This document shows, piece after piece, positions 18,801-23,118 of a stretch of 23,226 nt of DNA. The notes beneath the pieces are model-generated. The model was not told where the DNA came from and searched no databases. It worked only from the letters and a program-made list of their open reading frames with translations. A program made the position numbers and the translations under genes. The first letter of the stretch is position 1. Each line of letters begins with the position of its first letter. Where the stretch lies: positions 1 through 23,226 of the IMG/VR virus record IMGVR_UViG_3300020183_000481, one strand, 5' to 3'. The DNA is from a virus.

Positions 18801-19271
18801 CTTGGTTTCAATCGTCAGGCTGCAGATGTGGCAATGCTTGCCGACCCAGCACGGTTGGCTGCAAACGTGAACCCAATTTTGCGTGTACCTGTTGAAGTGG
18901 CGTTGGCAAACAAATCATTCTTCCGTAACAGGCAGTTTGGTGAAGCACCTGTTCAGGTTCAAGGTCCTGTTGGCAATCTTGCGGCGTTGCTTGGCGCACC
19001 GCTTGGTTTGAGTCCTTCTAAGGGCGGTCAACAGTTTGCGAACGAGAAGTTGTTGTATGCACTATCAAACGTTGTCCCGCCGTTCAATCAGGCAGAACGT
19101 TTCATCCCGTCGCAGGATTATTATTCTGACAGGGGCAAGGTTTTTCCGTTCTTACAGTATTTGGGTGTTCCGGTGAAACCTGTAACTCCACAGATGCAAA
19201 CATCAGAACTTATTCGCAGAAGGCAGGAGTTGCAAAAACTTCTGCGTTCACAACCGAAGGTGGAACAATGA
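9885..19271 (+). CDS. Giant 3128-aa internal/ejected virion protein
   Basis: One uninterrupted frame of 3128 residues, starting at ATG 9885 in a TGATG overlap. Near the N-terminus (about residues 146-170) lies a hydrophobic stretch, GGRIVGFIGDVLLDPITYAT, of a kind seen in very large phage virion proteins. Residues about 600-740 and 2150-2620 are rich in coiled coil (for example LEERLVDLQTNLSRADAAFS; RIADAQEEIAKLHERRLKVE). The C-terminal 400 residues are the most family-like: RFFRAWALATPGYHVRNTL (about 2746-2764) and VRKFLFDYEDISRLDVYARS, then VIPFWMWTSRNFPLTIQNIY (about 2886-2925), motifs recurring at the ends of giant phage proteins. I found no cysteine in the whole chain. I see no lysozyme, peptidase or RNA-polymerase motif. 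Its place between core proteins and endolysin, and the short tail, argue for an ejected protein, not a tape measure. The frame shows no internal break. Confidence 0.85.
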   Translation: MAVDNSGATFQELLNQLAKAKPLPVSPSPFRTKKAIAGSQLGDTQLGAVSAAPSLQDQIARIAKGNTAPTGWKGALYRGLNSPPGKVVLGGLQIVDTPRRAIISTLKETVDAFDTDPNTTTSLGDFVSQVKDPTFGFGRIYAKPGAGGRIVGFIGDVLLDPITYATFGASVPLKGATSAATAAKLLEAGAGKTLFRQSANLSGREGRAALAKVLQDMGAEAGVVKNVLARGKSAVPRELAEELGLPRNGLYMFGSRVRVPGSGVIGSALERGVVGSRLFLTNTKWGTKLQYMYTPRGVSGVYGDVSQIRADLASGRLDAETANAMLAGLNGIELGRRAGARARGDYGRGAARAMEDQQAQKFDTEIHRFIESADDAALTAEQRKARNLAQGVLEAARVNIEGAGKVVDDTFELKNPALQVDEATGVVTNRYVPHVYSDDFYKWAERNPQDPFFQLIEREDAVNVLDMRNSLAHRGMKKGTNFLETDKVIKYGTIEELNALWRETTGLDFDLFETSMSKILSKYARTVDSAHSVFAFLGELKNTNFLRMMEQQGVIDPDYLRAMAVHQDMMLKNVARLAEKKKNAAGALRDAVVEMFDNNVRRGPMATMRRVVSDTGEEIRLATAAVKSVDQSVAQIEALSKTLDEIAVETQAKMVELTSATVEKNVVMGHIGDIMRRASDEATSLARQARQLAQDAASGRQSAEALEERLVDLQTNLSRADAAFSRANETVEYMRVYGDELGPAMQRIYQTIRQQSNDGDLPAMLAAGETFAKTGDEETDRIIDILMRPFNHLPYKNTVDLDNEWLSLTMDSNESYGRVLRSIPGDVGGDVEGGRVTRKGMAYERSATRKLTQDNVNEIVGRAATVGDNPEKVGDAFFFMTARMLRYAFDAAGGGDAGLAAQKALADELLTFGPGVSARARAWQEANGAVSRIVEQRKVLEELGSRRVMRGGEYEKYEQAVIDIAALEEKLKDAGTFVDEYPTVGAAYDSFRVAFNQAKSGGLEDARTFAYKAIDLVAVAAEAEPSLRRSPSWITLMTLANDFEKAVAAGNTIQNTGALDALYARFVKEVTDAFTDPVQVQRDVELLNSTRRRAAEAMSLDKSFNDAKMNLDISVKDAGVKVANYQLLHAADMAVDALTRLLPNNTPTDTLWRLALSGAARQQLAHVERFEKVISQGRTILSTIRDEVYGVPSHERAGRLAYLVEQLSPDDKEALYSVTGDLTFITDTVGQSRGIQYYRRHNGEYERVLNDIVTRHQGPNWKRQTEIEGFGGYVKVESRAKYYDADYDRTSESYSGKAELDDVLSPNQEEALARNRLLKESENRINKLQSSTPDALRRMIDDLVERGSIDAETKSRLLDELANAEQLANAAMARSRPKSVADLTKELDAAKKSKDLDKAAKDELVKKLESELRFARQRVDLPERVAKRVAEGARKDVTDTYGLARQFWMATRVDKGGASRAPRQIDDFFTLAFGDGEIRVGWTGGSRKPVYRYGGDMSDEVQTWNPSTGAMETVMLQDVSEESYARLVDATIAAARAEKARRIATIRAKRGTPEYLEQKLVYDLEYYDLEIRDRAGSLNTVGEVVDADKARRLVNERHELLLEQPLLKENVSVSRTDAERGMAQDLLRRNGAKVEAIDKELNDMERRARQLVQRGEGSGEVITRRVEVEDSIFGSAAKRNNIRMRELRILAQDPSAAPEYGSLDFGLESSVTLGGDFGLVEHLRSKIRQLEAAVKVVEQAKKKGTQEAIDKAKARAPKRVQQAVEAAEMIANNPVLRRRLDAILLLDSADPAKAEKAYRDLLMPKKVGWLGDSRLGKEVDESGDLLRGVPTIVKNKINAVRRAARSLREIERSPEYTAALERQFKNEFLKILAAVDINNQELEFAQHVFDSAARGRINRFSSRDVNGVGDFSADAEVYVMNELAFDNKMVDRLLANKAGEYYFTVNGLRVRDHVARDVAVAELGGKFRYKVETSESSSGVKQYKVVNLDSGAVYHYDELPAELITDTVLETRAPFYTLPGTNLSPTGMRGPLAGDLANEFREFAGRRGERVVYKPNRALHAAGEVPYHGDETFAVYSTGSGTQRVFKMSEIDGVVSKNSADATVVTYPRGEDPLDPRNVFAGIRDDFDSIYEPTAKVPDKKSGLSYDAVEGDFARATEGFVRARSQKRLSQLRTAREKLVAEFEVQTRKRSEAATQELNARTFDAQRAARTRRAVAADRLNDLRKEIDALDKQIRSTNPVVRMNTLMNAFDLIRKGDPENGVLPGLFRDPTILRRLGVKVEMDPRSVTDEQALEGFKRYVEGLKRGRLRAGKNEEVINEVAASELKRRRDVLKQAWSESESGLLLARKDMAEKVIAANRKALQEIMDGGPGETLLRTLRGHREELARAERELGLANKDLARTIKQVRGKIEPGEDVSAAAERIAQQMAEQASANQVSFGMTRDAIEAAKVEAQALLRERWYQDSYLEQAKTTLLGVRSTVAARESILASLKQQQKVVEQQLDAIGKSMSANTLTVTEHKRLGAEFRTLKLKLDGRGKVKGLKQRIADAQEEIAKLHERRLKVEGEIAQHRSAYDVGFYAQLTKDDAVRRMELVKRTMDDLKELRKQAKGVKTKDAGWEADVDELAEEVRKIIDQLNELPKGPDTDRLAAVLTGYAEAKANLLRAQTASEEFAINSVFGAQAHLIFRNVLSDGWVELSGVKGAGSGALEAFANLELKENMLEIFNNMGRLRDPVFVKEMQRFTGRYTRFFRAWALATPGYHVRNTLTNAFMMVAAGGKPRFLSEGAKEWDALYKAVYEGGQTIDDYVASIPDAVRRKAVNDAYDAMLGSGVGNAEEIAFDIGGRFTNNAWTKLNRRAAIRIEQHSRFMLAYDGVRQGYGVNGAQARVRKFLFDYEDISRLDVYARSVIPFWMWTSRNFPLTIQNIYMNPKPYQFYGNLKRALEDEDKTDRLPLWMRETGGFGLAGTGLALTPDLGFNRQAADVAMLADPARLAANVNPILRVPVEVALANKSFFRNRQFGEAPVQVQGPVGNLAALLGAPLGLSPSKGGQQFANEKLLYALSNVVPPFNQAERFIPSQDYYSDRGKVFPFLQYLGVPVKPVTPQMQTSELIRRRQELQKLLRSQPKVEQ

Positions 19272-19807
19272 CACAGTACACAGGTAACAGGGACGGGGAC
19301 AACGGCAAAGCACGACCGGGGTTGCTGGAGTTCGTGAAGACGATTGAGCAGGTAACGGATGGTGCGTTGTGGAACAACGGCACCTATGCGTCACGCAACA
19401 TGCGGGGCAAAGGGTCGTTGTCTGTCCACGCCACTGGTCGTGCGGTGGATTTGTCGTGGCGGAAACTGGGAACCAAGGGGCGACGCAACGGTCGTGCCGT
19501 TGCCCAATGGTTGTGCGATGTGCTCGTGAACAACGCGGAGACGCTCGGCGTGGAGTGCGTGTTGGATTACTGGCCCAAGCCGCATGGTCGCGGGTATCGT
19601 TGTGACCGCGACGGCTGGTTGAACTACAAGTCTGCGACTATCGGGGGCGCGCCCGACGGGGATTGGTTGCACGTTGAGTTGTCGCCCCGTATGGCGGATA
19701 GTTCAACGCTGGTGAGGGAGGCGTGGTCGGATGTTGCCCAGACGGGTGTGCTTGCCCAGATGCCGAATCCGAAACGGAAGAAAAGTCAGGCTCAGGGAGA
19801 ACAATAA
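19268..19807 (+). CDS. Endolysin-like M15 peptidase
   Basis: 179 residues; ATG 19268 lies in an ATGA overlap with the giant gene. The protein carries the zinc-binding signature of M15 (VanY/L-Ala-D-Glu peptidase type) enzymes: SVHATGRAVDL with H54 and D61, and DWLHVEL with D132 and H135 (the Asp is in the usual place of the catalytic acid). Such enzymes cut the peptide stem of peptidoglycan. No signal peptide or wall-binding domain is seen; residues after about 155 are a basic, probably disordered tail (NPKRKKSQAQGEQ). It is the last plus-strand gene, fitting late lysis; a virion-borne wall enzyme helping entry is an alternative. No holin is recognised in the window. It has three cysteines, unlike the six genes before it. 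Confidence 0.82.
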   Translation: MTQYTGNRDGDNGKARPGLLEFVKTIEQVTDGALWNNGTYASRNMRGKGSLSVHATGRAVDLSWRKLGTKGRRNGRAVAQWLCDVLVNNAETLGVECVLDYWPKPHGRGYRCDRDGWLNYKSATIGGAPDGDWLHVELSPRMADSSTLVREAWSDVAQTGVLAQMPNPKRKKSQAQGEQ

Positions 19808-20054
19808 TTTTGTTCACCATCCCTAACGGGATGTGTGAAACCATGCCAACATCGTCTGCTTCGTGCGGTGATTCTTCTTCGGGGAACCACGAACCCGTGA
19901 TGGAGATGTGACCATCCAAACATTCTTCCCACAGGAAGCCGACCGATACGACATGGCATGGTTTCGGTTTGTAGGTCTTGACGGTTATCCACCCGTTGTC
20001 TGAGTCGAATGCGTCGGTCCAGTGGACTGCGACGAGTTTGGCTGGGAGTTTCAT
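19638..20054 (-). CDS. Conserved small phage protein, unknown function
   Basis: 138 residues on the minus strand. ATG at 20054 is chosen because GGAG lies just upstream (CAGGAGACCACG) and it forms an ATGA overlap with the previous gene's stop. The pattern VHWTDAFDSDNGW, then CHVVSVGFLWEECLDGHISI, and IPLGMVNKIIVLPE resembles a widespread small phage family of unknown role: a trip of beta strands with W-D, G-W, S-V-G and I-P marks. The family-like part ends near residue 88. The last 50 residues (PDFSSVSDSASGQ, ending RRARPR) are low-complexity and lie antisense to the endolysin gene; no in-frame stop occurs before 19638. The tail may be a run-on produced by loss of the original stop. Confidence 0.68.
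   Translation of the reverse strand: MKLPAKLVAVHWTDAFDSDNGWITVKTYKPKPCHVVSVGFLWEECLDGHISITGSWFPEEESPHEADDVGMVSHIPLGMVNKIIVLPEPDFSSVSDSASGQAHPSGQHPTTPPSPALNYPPYGATTQRATNPRRARPR
19813..19839 (+). terminator. Bulged hairpin after endolysin, candidate late terminator
   Basis: TTCACCATCCC (19813-19823), loop TAAC, then GGGATGTGTGAA (19828-19839) form an 11-bp stem with one bulged T. It begins five bases after the endolysin stop, where the late operon should end. No T run follows on the plus strand. The hairpin lies inside the coding sequence of the convergent minus-strand gene. Confidence 0.5.
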
Positions 20055-20317
20055 TCGTGGTCTCCTGTCAGGTGGTCTTTCATGTTGACGATGAGATGTT
20101 CCATGAATGATGAGATGCGCAGCCATGCGTAGACATCTCCGTGTGTGGCTTTGTCCCATGTTTTGCAGAGGTCAATGACGTCTTCTTTGGTTGCCGACAT
20201 CATCATCGTGATGATGGTGCCGGCGTTTTTTTCAACGCGGTTTAGTTCGGCGTCCATCTTGTCGGCTTCACGTTTGTCCATGAATTCGTAAATCCAGTCA
20301 CCGTTGTTTGCTGACAC
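20051..20317 (-). CDS. Small helical phage protein, unknown
   Basis: 88 residues. I choose the GTG at 20317, since AAAGGAAG lies six bases upstream; longer versions begin inside the preceding genes. The protein is acidic at the start (NNGDWIYEFMDKREADKMDA) and helical through most of its length (LNRVEKNAGTIITMMMSATK). No family was recognised. The start overlaps the end of the 61-aa gene and the stop overlaps the next start, so it is a member of the minus-strand operon. Its role is unknown. Confidence 0.65.
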   Translation of the reverse strand: MSANNGDWIYEFMDKREADKMDAELNRVEKNAGTIITMMMSATKEDVIDLCKTWDKATHGDVYAWLRISSFMEHLIVNMKDHLTGDHE

Positions 20318-20483
20318 GATTCTTCCTTTCGTTGTTATGAACGTAGATGGCGTTCTCAGATAAACCGTTGACAACGATACCTTCGCCCACCTCCACGTCA
20401 TCAAAATGCGCGCGCAGTATACGTACAATTTTTGCCACATTGACCGCTCTATCGAATCCGATTGTTATCTGACGAGAGTTCAT
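20298..20483 (-). CDS. Small phage protein, 61 aa, unknown
   Basis: 61 residues from ATG 20483, which has a strong site (TTGGAGGAAC) on the minus strand; this decides the start against longer in-frame versions inside the DUF1599 gene. The sequence MNSRQITIGFDRAVNVAKIV, then RILRAHFDDVEVGEGIVVN, suggests a small beta-alpha-beta fold with a basic tail (NNERKNRVSKQR). No family recognised. It overlaps the previous gene by 35 bases and the next by 20. Confidence 0.65.
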   Translation of the reverse strand: MNSRQITIGFDRAVNVAKIVRILRAHFDDVEVGEGIVVNGLSENAIYVHNNERKNRVSKQR

Positions 20484-21327
20484 TTGTTCCTCCAAGTTCC
20501 AATTTGAATGTGTCGTCAAGCACCATGAGTCCGATGACGCAGTAGCCGACGATGTCCCTGAGTGTATCAATGATTGTTTCGTCAACCTTCGGCACGACGG
20601 TGTGACCGTCTGCGAAGAATTGGCGTGTGAATTCTAGGTTGGCGAGACGTTCGTATTTGTCGTTGAGGCGCACGATGATGCCTTGGAATCCGAAGCGTTC
20701 AATGTTCTTGTGACCGTAGTCGTGTTGTTTGGCTGCGAGCAGGCGAGCCATTTCTGCGGAGTCCCATTCTCCTTGGTGGCGAAGTTCGTGTATGACCGGT
20801 ACGGCTACGACGATGAACGCTTCGGGGTTTGGTTCTTCGTTGTTGTGGAACACGATGCCGATGAGCGTGTCAATCCTGTCGCGCAACAACCCGAAATCAA
20901 GGCGCGGTTTGCCCCTGTCGCTGAGTCCTGCGATGTGCATCACCCACTGTGTCGCTGACTGTTCCCAAGTTTTTGCCATCTCGTATCTCCTTCTCAACTC
21001 CACGTTCATCGTAAGTGTGTCACGAAGTTTATCATACGCGGTGTTGCGGATGCGCATGACATGTACATCAGAGAACCCCATCTCTTCGCCAGCGTCTTTC
21101 AGCGACAAGCCTTGGTATGTGGTCAGCAGGATTGCTTTGCGATACTTTGCGGGTAGCGAGGCGACCGCCGAGGCGACAGCCTCGCGGAGTAGCAGCATCT
21201 CGTCGGTTGACGGTTCGGGGTCTTCGCCCGGTACGCATTCCATCAACGCCTGCATCTCTGATTCGGGTCGGCGTAACGACAGTTTCTCAAACACCTCCGA
21301 CGCAAACAGGATGTGTTTCTTAGGCAT
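20449..21327 (-). CDS. Sigma-region-4-like HTH fused to DUF1599 domain
   Basis: 292 residues from ATG 21327, which overlaps the preceding stop; an in-frame ATG at 21360 is possible but has no better site. Residues about 48-103 look like sigma-70 region 4: LPAKYRKAILLTTYQGLSLK, then DAGEEMGFSDVHVMRIRN and AYDKLR, a DNA-binding helix-turn-helix. No region 2 is present, so it is not a full sigma factor. From about residue 117 follows a DUF1599-like domain (nucleotide-modification-associated) with KQHDYGHKNIERFGFQGIIV, then RLNDKYERLANLE, and DETIIDTLRDIVGYCVIGL. In related phages I would expect two genes; here there is no stop between them, but a strong internal start lies at the joint. Possible roles are gene control plus nucleotide metabolism. 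The fusion may be real or derive from a frame-changing indel. Confidence 0.7.
   Translation of the reverse strand: MPKKHILFASEVFEKLSLRRPESEMQALMECVPGEDPEPSTDEMLLLREAVASAVASLPAKYRKAILLTTYQGLSLKDAGEEMGFSDVHVMRIRNTAYDKLRDTLTMNVELRRRYEMAKTWEQSATQWVMHIAGLSDRGKPRLDFGLLRDRIDTLIGIVFHNNEEPNPEAFIVVAVPVIHELRHQGEWDSAEMARLLAAKQHDYGHKNIERFGFQGIIVRLNDKYERLANLEFTRQFFADGHTVVPKVDETIIDTLRDIVGYCVIGLMVLDDTFKLELGGTNELSSDNNRIR
20977..20994 (-). promoter_or_regulatory. Internal Shine-Dalgarno and ATG within fused gene
   Basis: On the minus strand AGAAGGAG (20994-20987) is followed after seven bases by ATG (20979-20977), in frame with the surrounding gene. This is one of the strongest start sites in the window. It would give a 176-residue protein beginning MAKTWEQSATQW that holds only the DUF1599 domain and ends at 20449. 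In the next frame a TGA (20996-20994) lies right before the site, where a separate upstream gene would normally end. Confidence 0.8.
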
Positions 21328-21751
21328 CGTATGATTCGTCGTACAGCAACGCGGATACATCGGTGGGGCGTAGCAGATATCCCCACGCTGGGTTGTCTGA
21401 GCGTCGTGCGAAGTCGCGGGTTTCCAGCGTGTCTCTGTTTGCTTCTATGTACCGTTTCAATCTGTCCACGGACACGATGATGAATCCGCCGTCCATTGAG
21501 AAGATGTACACCCACCATTTTGCTTTGGTGACTTGCAACCCTGACGGAACCCACTTGCCAGATTTGCGTGGGTTTTGACGCATCTCCACTGCCATGTTGC
21601 CGTTGCGGTAGCGGTCTGACTTCACCTCGAATGAACCTTCTACGAGGTTCTCCAACATCTTGCGTATCCGCTTCTCACCCAACTGACCGTACTTCAGGTC
21701 TTCTGCGAAGTTGAATGTGTTCTCCTTGATGTCCCACTTACTGTTCTTCAC
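21320..21751 (-). CDS. PD-(D/E)XK-like nuclease
   Basis: 143 residues from GTG 21751, supported by GGGAG seven bases upstream (minus strand) and a 14-base overlap with the previous stop. The pattern YGQLGEKRIRKML with E26, FEVKSDRYRNGNMAVEM with E42-x-K44 and E56, and GLQVTKAKWWVYI matches small phage restriction-fold nucleases, in which the E-x-K pair and flanking acids bind metal. I do not see a clear separate acidic residue just before the E-V-K strand. The role could be DNA processing in replication or recombination, or breakdown of host DNA. It sits two genes downstream of a RusA-type resolvase. Confidence 0.66.
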   Translation of the reverse strand: MKNSKWDIKENTFNFAEDLKYGQLGEKRIRKMLENLVEGSFEVKSDRYRNGNMAVEMRQNPRKSGKWVPSGLQVTKAKWWVYIFSMDGGFIIVSVDRLKRYIEANRDTLETRDFARRSDNPAWGYLLRPTDVSALLYDESYDA

Positions 21752-21908
21752 TGAGCGTCTCCCATTCCGATTGAGAGAAACCGCGCACCCGACCATCGGG
21801 TTGGATGTACACCCATGTGGGGGCATCGGGGTCGCACCCGCATCCCACCACGTTCCTACTGTCGTGCACGATTGTGATGCCGCACTTCTTGCATCGGACC
21901 TTGGTCAT
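21738..21908 (-). CDS. Small zinc-ribbon protein
   Basis: 56 residues from ATG 21908, in an ATGA overlap with the RusA-like gene and with GAGGAAA just upstream. Residues C6-x2-C9 and C23-x-C25 (VRCKKCG and VGCGCD) form a likely zinc ribbon, resembling small phage proteins of DUF7695 type (the name is from memory and unverified). The C-terminal part (TWVYIQPDGRVRGFSQSEW) is beta-rich. The role is unknown; it may bind nucleic acid or a replication partner, as its neighbours act on DNA. Confidence 0.7.
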   Translation of the reverse strand: MTKVRCKKCGITIVHDSRNVVGCGCDPDAPTWVYIQPDGRVRGFSQSEWETLSEEQ

Positions 21909-22252
21909 AGTTTCCTCACCGTGATTTCGGTTATCTGCTTGTCGTCTTCCCACGCTACGCCGTTCAACGCGTCAAGGATGGATTTCACATAGTTGTCAAT
22001 GTCCCCGCGCAACGATGCTTTCCATTCGGGGTTCTTTTCTGCGGTGATGACGATGTTGGTGCCTTTGTCGCTGAACGTCAGACACACCTCAACGGTGTGG
22101 TCTGCCGGGAACAGCGGACCCTCGTAGGCTTTGGCAACTTTCGCTTCGTACTGTGCGGTGCGTTTGGGGGTGTAGACGTGACCGTTGCGTGTGGCGCGTG
22201 GGCGTTCTTTGGCGAGTGGTCGGATGGGGATGAACTGCTTGTACTTTTTCAT
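21905..22252 (-). CDS. rusA-like: RusA-type Holliday junction resolvase
   Basis: 115 residues from ATG 22252, which forms an ATGA overlap with the primase stop; RusA proteins are about 120 residues, supporting this start over a longer version. RusA cuts four-way DNA junctions during recombination and can tidy replication branches before packaging. The signature is clear: KERPRATRNGHVYTPKRT near the start, then RGDIDNYVKSILDAL (D84, D86, K90) and WEDDKQITEITV (D103, D104), corresponding to the catalytic acids and lysine of RusA (D70, D72, K76, D91). It works as a dimer in the family. It lies directly behind the primase-polymerase in the replication operon. Confidence 0.88.
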   Translation of the reverse strand: MKKYKQFIPIRPLAKERPRATRNGHVYTPKRTAQYEAKVAKAYEGPLFPADHTVEVCLTFSDKGTNIVITAEKNPEWKASLRGDIDNYVKSILDALNGVAWEDDKQITEITVRKL

Positions 22253-23118
22253 TCGTAGACACGCATCACAATCTGTTCTAGGTACATGATTCCGTTTTCG
22301 CGGTCGTGGTATTTGCCCCACTTCTTGTCTGCTTCTATGAGCATGGTGAGTGTTTCGGCTGGCATCAATCCGTCTTGTCTGAGGCGTGAGGCGAGGCGTA
22401 CGAGGGTGGATGAGCGGTCTGACCCTTCAAGCGGTCCGTCGGTGAGAATGGTGTAGGTGTACGGGCTGATGAGGTATTTGAGTTCTCCGAGTGACATCGG
22501 TTTGCCTGTGCGCATCATCATCGGCGTGGACACTGGCGGTTTCCAGAGGGTTGCGACGCGGTGTATCCGTTCGGGTACGACACGCTCAGCGTGCGCACGA
22601 AGAACGAACGAACCGAGGTCGAGCGGTGTTTCGTCGTCTGATAGCACGATGCGTTCGGTTGGCTGTTTGTCCCAGCCACCGAAGTATGGGAGTCGGACGT
22701 AGTTGCCGTAGCCGTTGGTCACGGTTTCTTGTTTCGGGTTGACTTCTTTGGCTGGGTAGTTGCACACTTGGTGTGCTGCGAGCAGGCATCGGCGCATCGC
22801 TGATGCTGGTACGGGTTCGGTGGCGAACAGCCACAGGTGGTATCCGCGTCGTGAACGCTCAACCCATGTCGTTATCTGTTGGTGTGCGAGCACGGCTTGT
22901 AGGTTGCGTACCGCATCCAAGTCGGGGACGTCAATGTCTGAGCATCCCCAGCGTGTCATGTTGTCGGGGGTGACGGGGTAGATGCCGATGCCGATGGTGC
23001 CGAGCAGGTGTTCCATGAACAGTGATTGGGTGACGGGTTCTTTTACGCACCCACCTTCCCATGAGCCGTACGCATCGGTGCGTCCAGAGAACAGGTCAAC
23101 GAACTCAGAAAGGGGCAT
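22249..23118 (-). CDS. Primase-polymerase (AEP superfamily)
   Basis: 289 residues from ATG 23118, chosen for GGAGAA five bases upstream (minus strand); a longer frame to the window edge overlaps another coding frame. The N-terminal domain carries archaeo-eukaryotic primase marks: an HLLGTIGIGIYPV segment, the metal-binding CSDIDV (D61, D63), SRRGYHLW (S89, H94) and KEVNPKQ with GNYVRLPYFGG (K124, N139, R142). The C-terminal part (EGSDRSSTLVRLASRLRQDG, then KKWGKYHDR) resembles PriCT-type domains of phage primases. Such enzymes make primers or short copies for phage DNA replication. No helicase is seen in the window; one may lie upstream. Confidence 0.82.
   Translation of the reverse strand: MPLSEFVDLFSGRTDAYGSWEGGCVKEPVTQSLFMEHLLGTIGIGIYPVTPDNMTRWGCSDIDVPDLDAVRNLQAVLAHQQITTWVERSRRGYHLWLFATEPVPASAMRRCLLAAHQVCNYPAKEVNPKQETVTNGYGNYVRLPYFGGWDKQPTERIVLSDDETPLDLGSFVLRAHAERVVPERIHRVATLWKPPVSTPMMMRTGKPMSLGELKYLISPYTYTILTDGPLEGSDRSSTLVRLASRLRQDGLMPAETLTMLIEADKKWGKYHDRENGIMYLEQIVMRVYE

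Noticed and set aside
9885-19271. Giant protein as an N4-like virion RNA polymerase
   Set aside because: I looked for T7-like polymerase marks (a T-x-x-G-R, an R-x3-K-x7-Y-G helix, an H-D-A) and saw none in suitable order. Size and lack of Cys alone do not support polymerase activity.
9885-19271. Giant protein as a tail tape measure
   Set aside because: The connector genes are of short-tail type (adaptor plus nozzle), there are no tail tube, chaperone frameshift or baseplate genes, and the C-terminal motifs fit internal virion proteins better.
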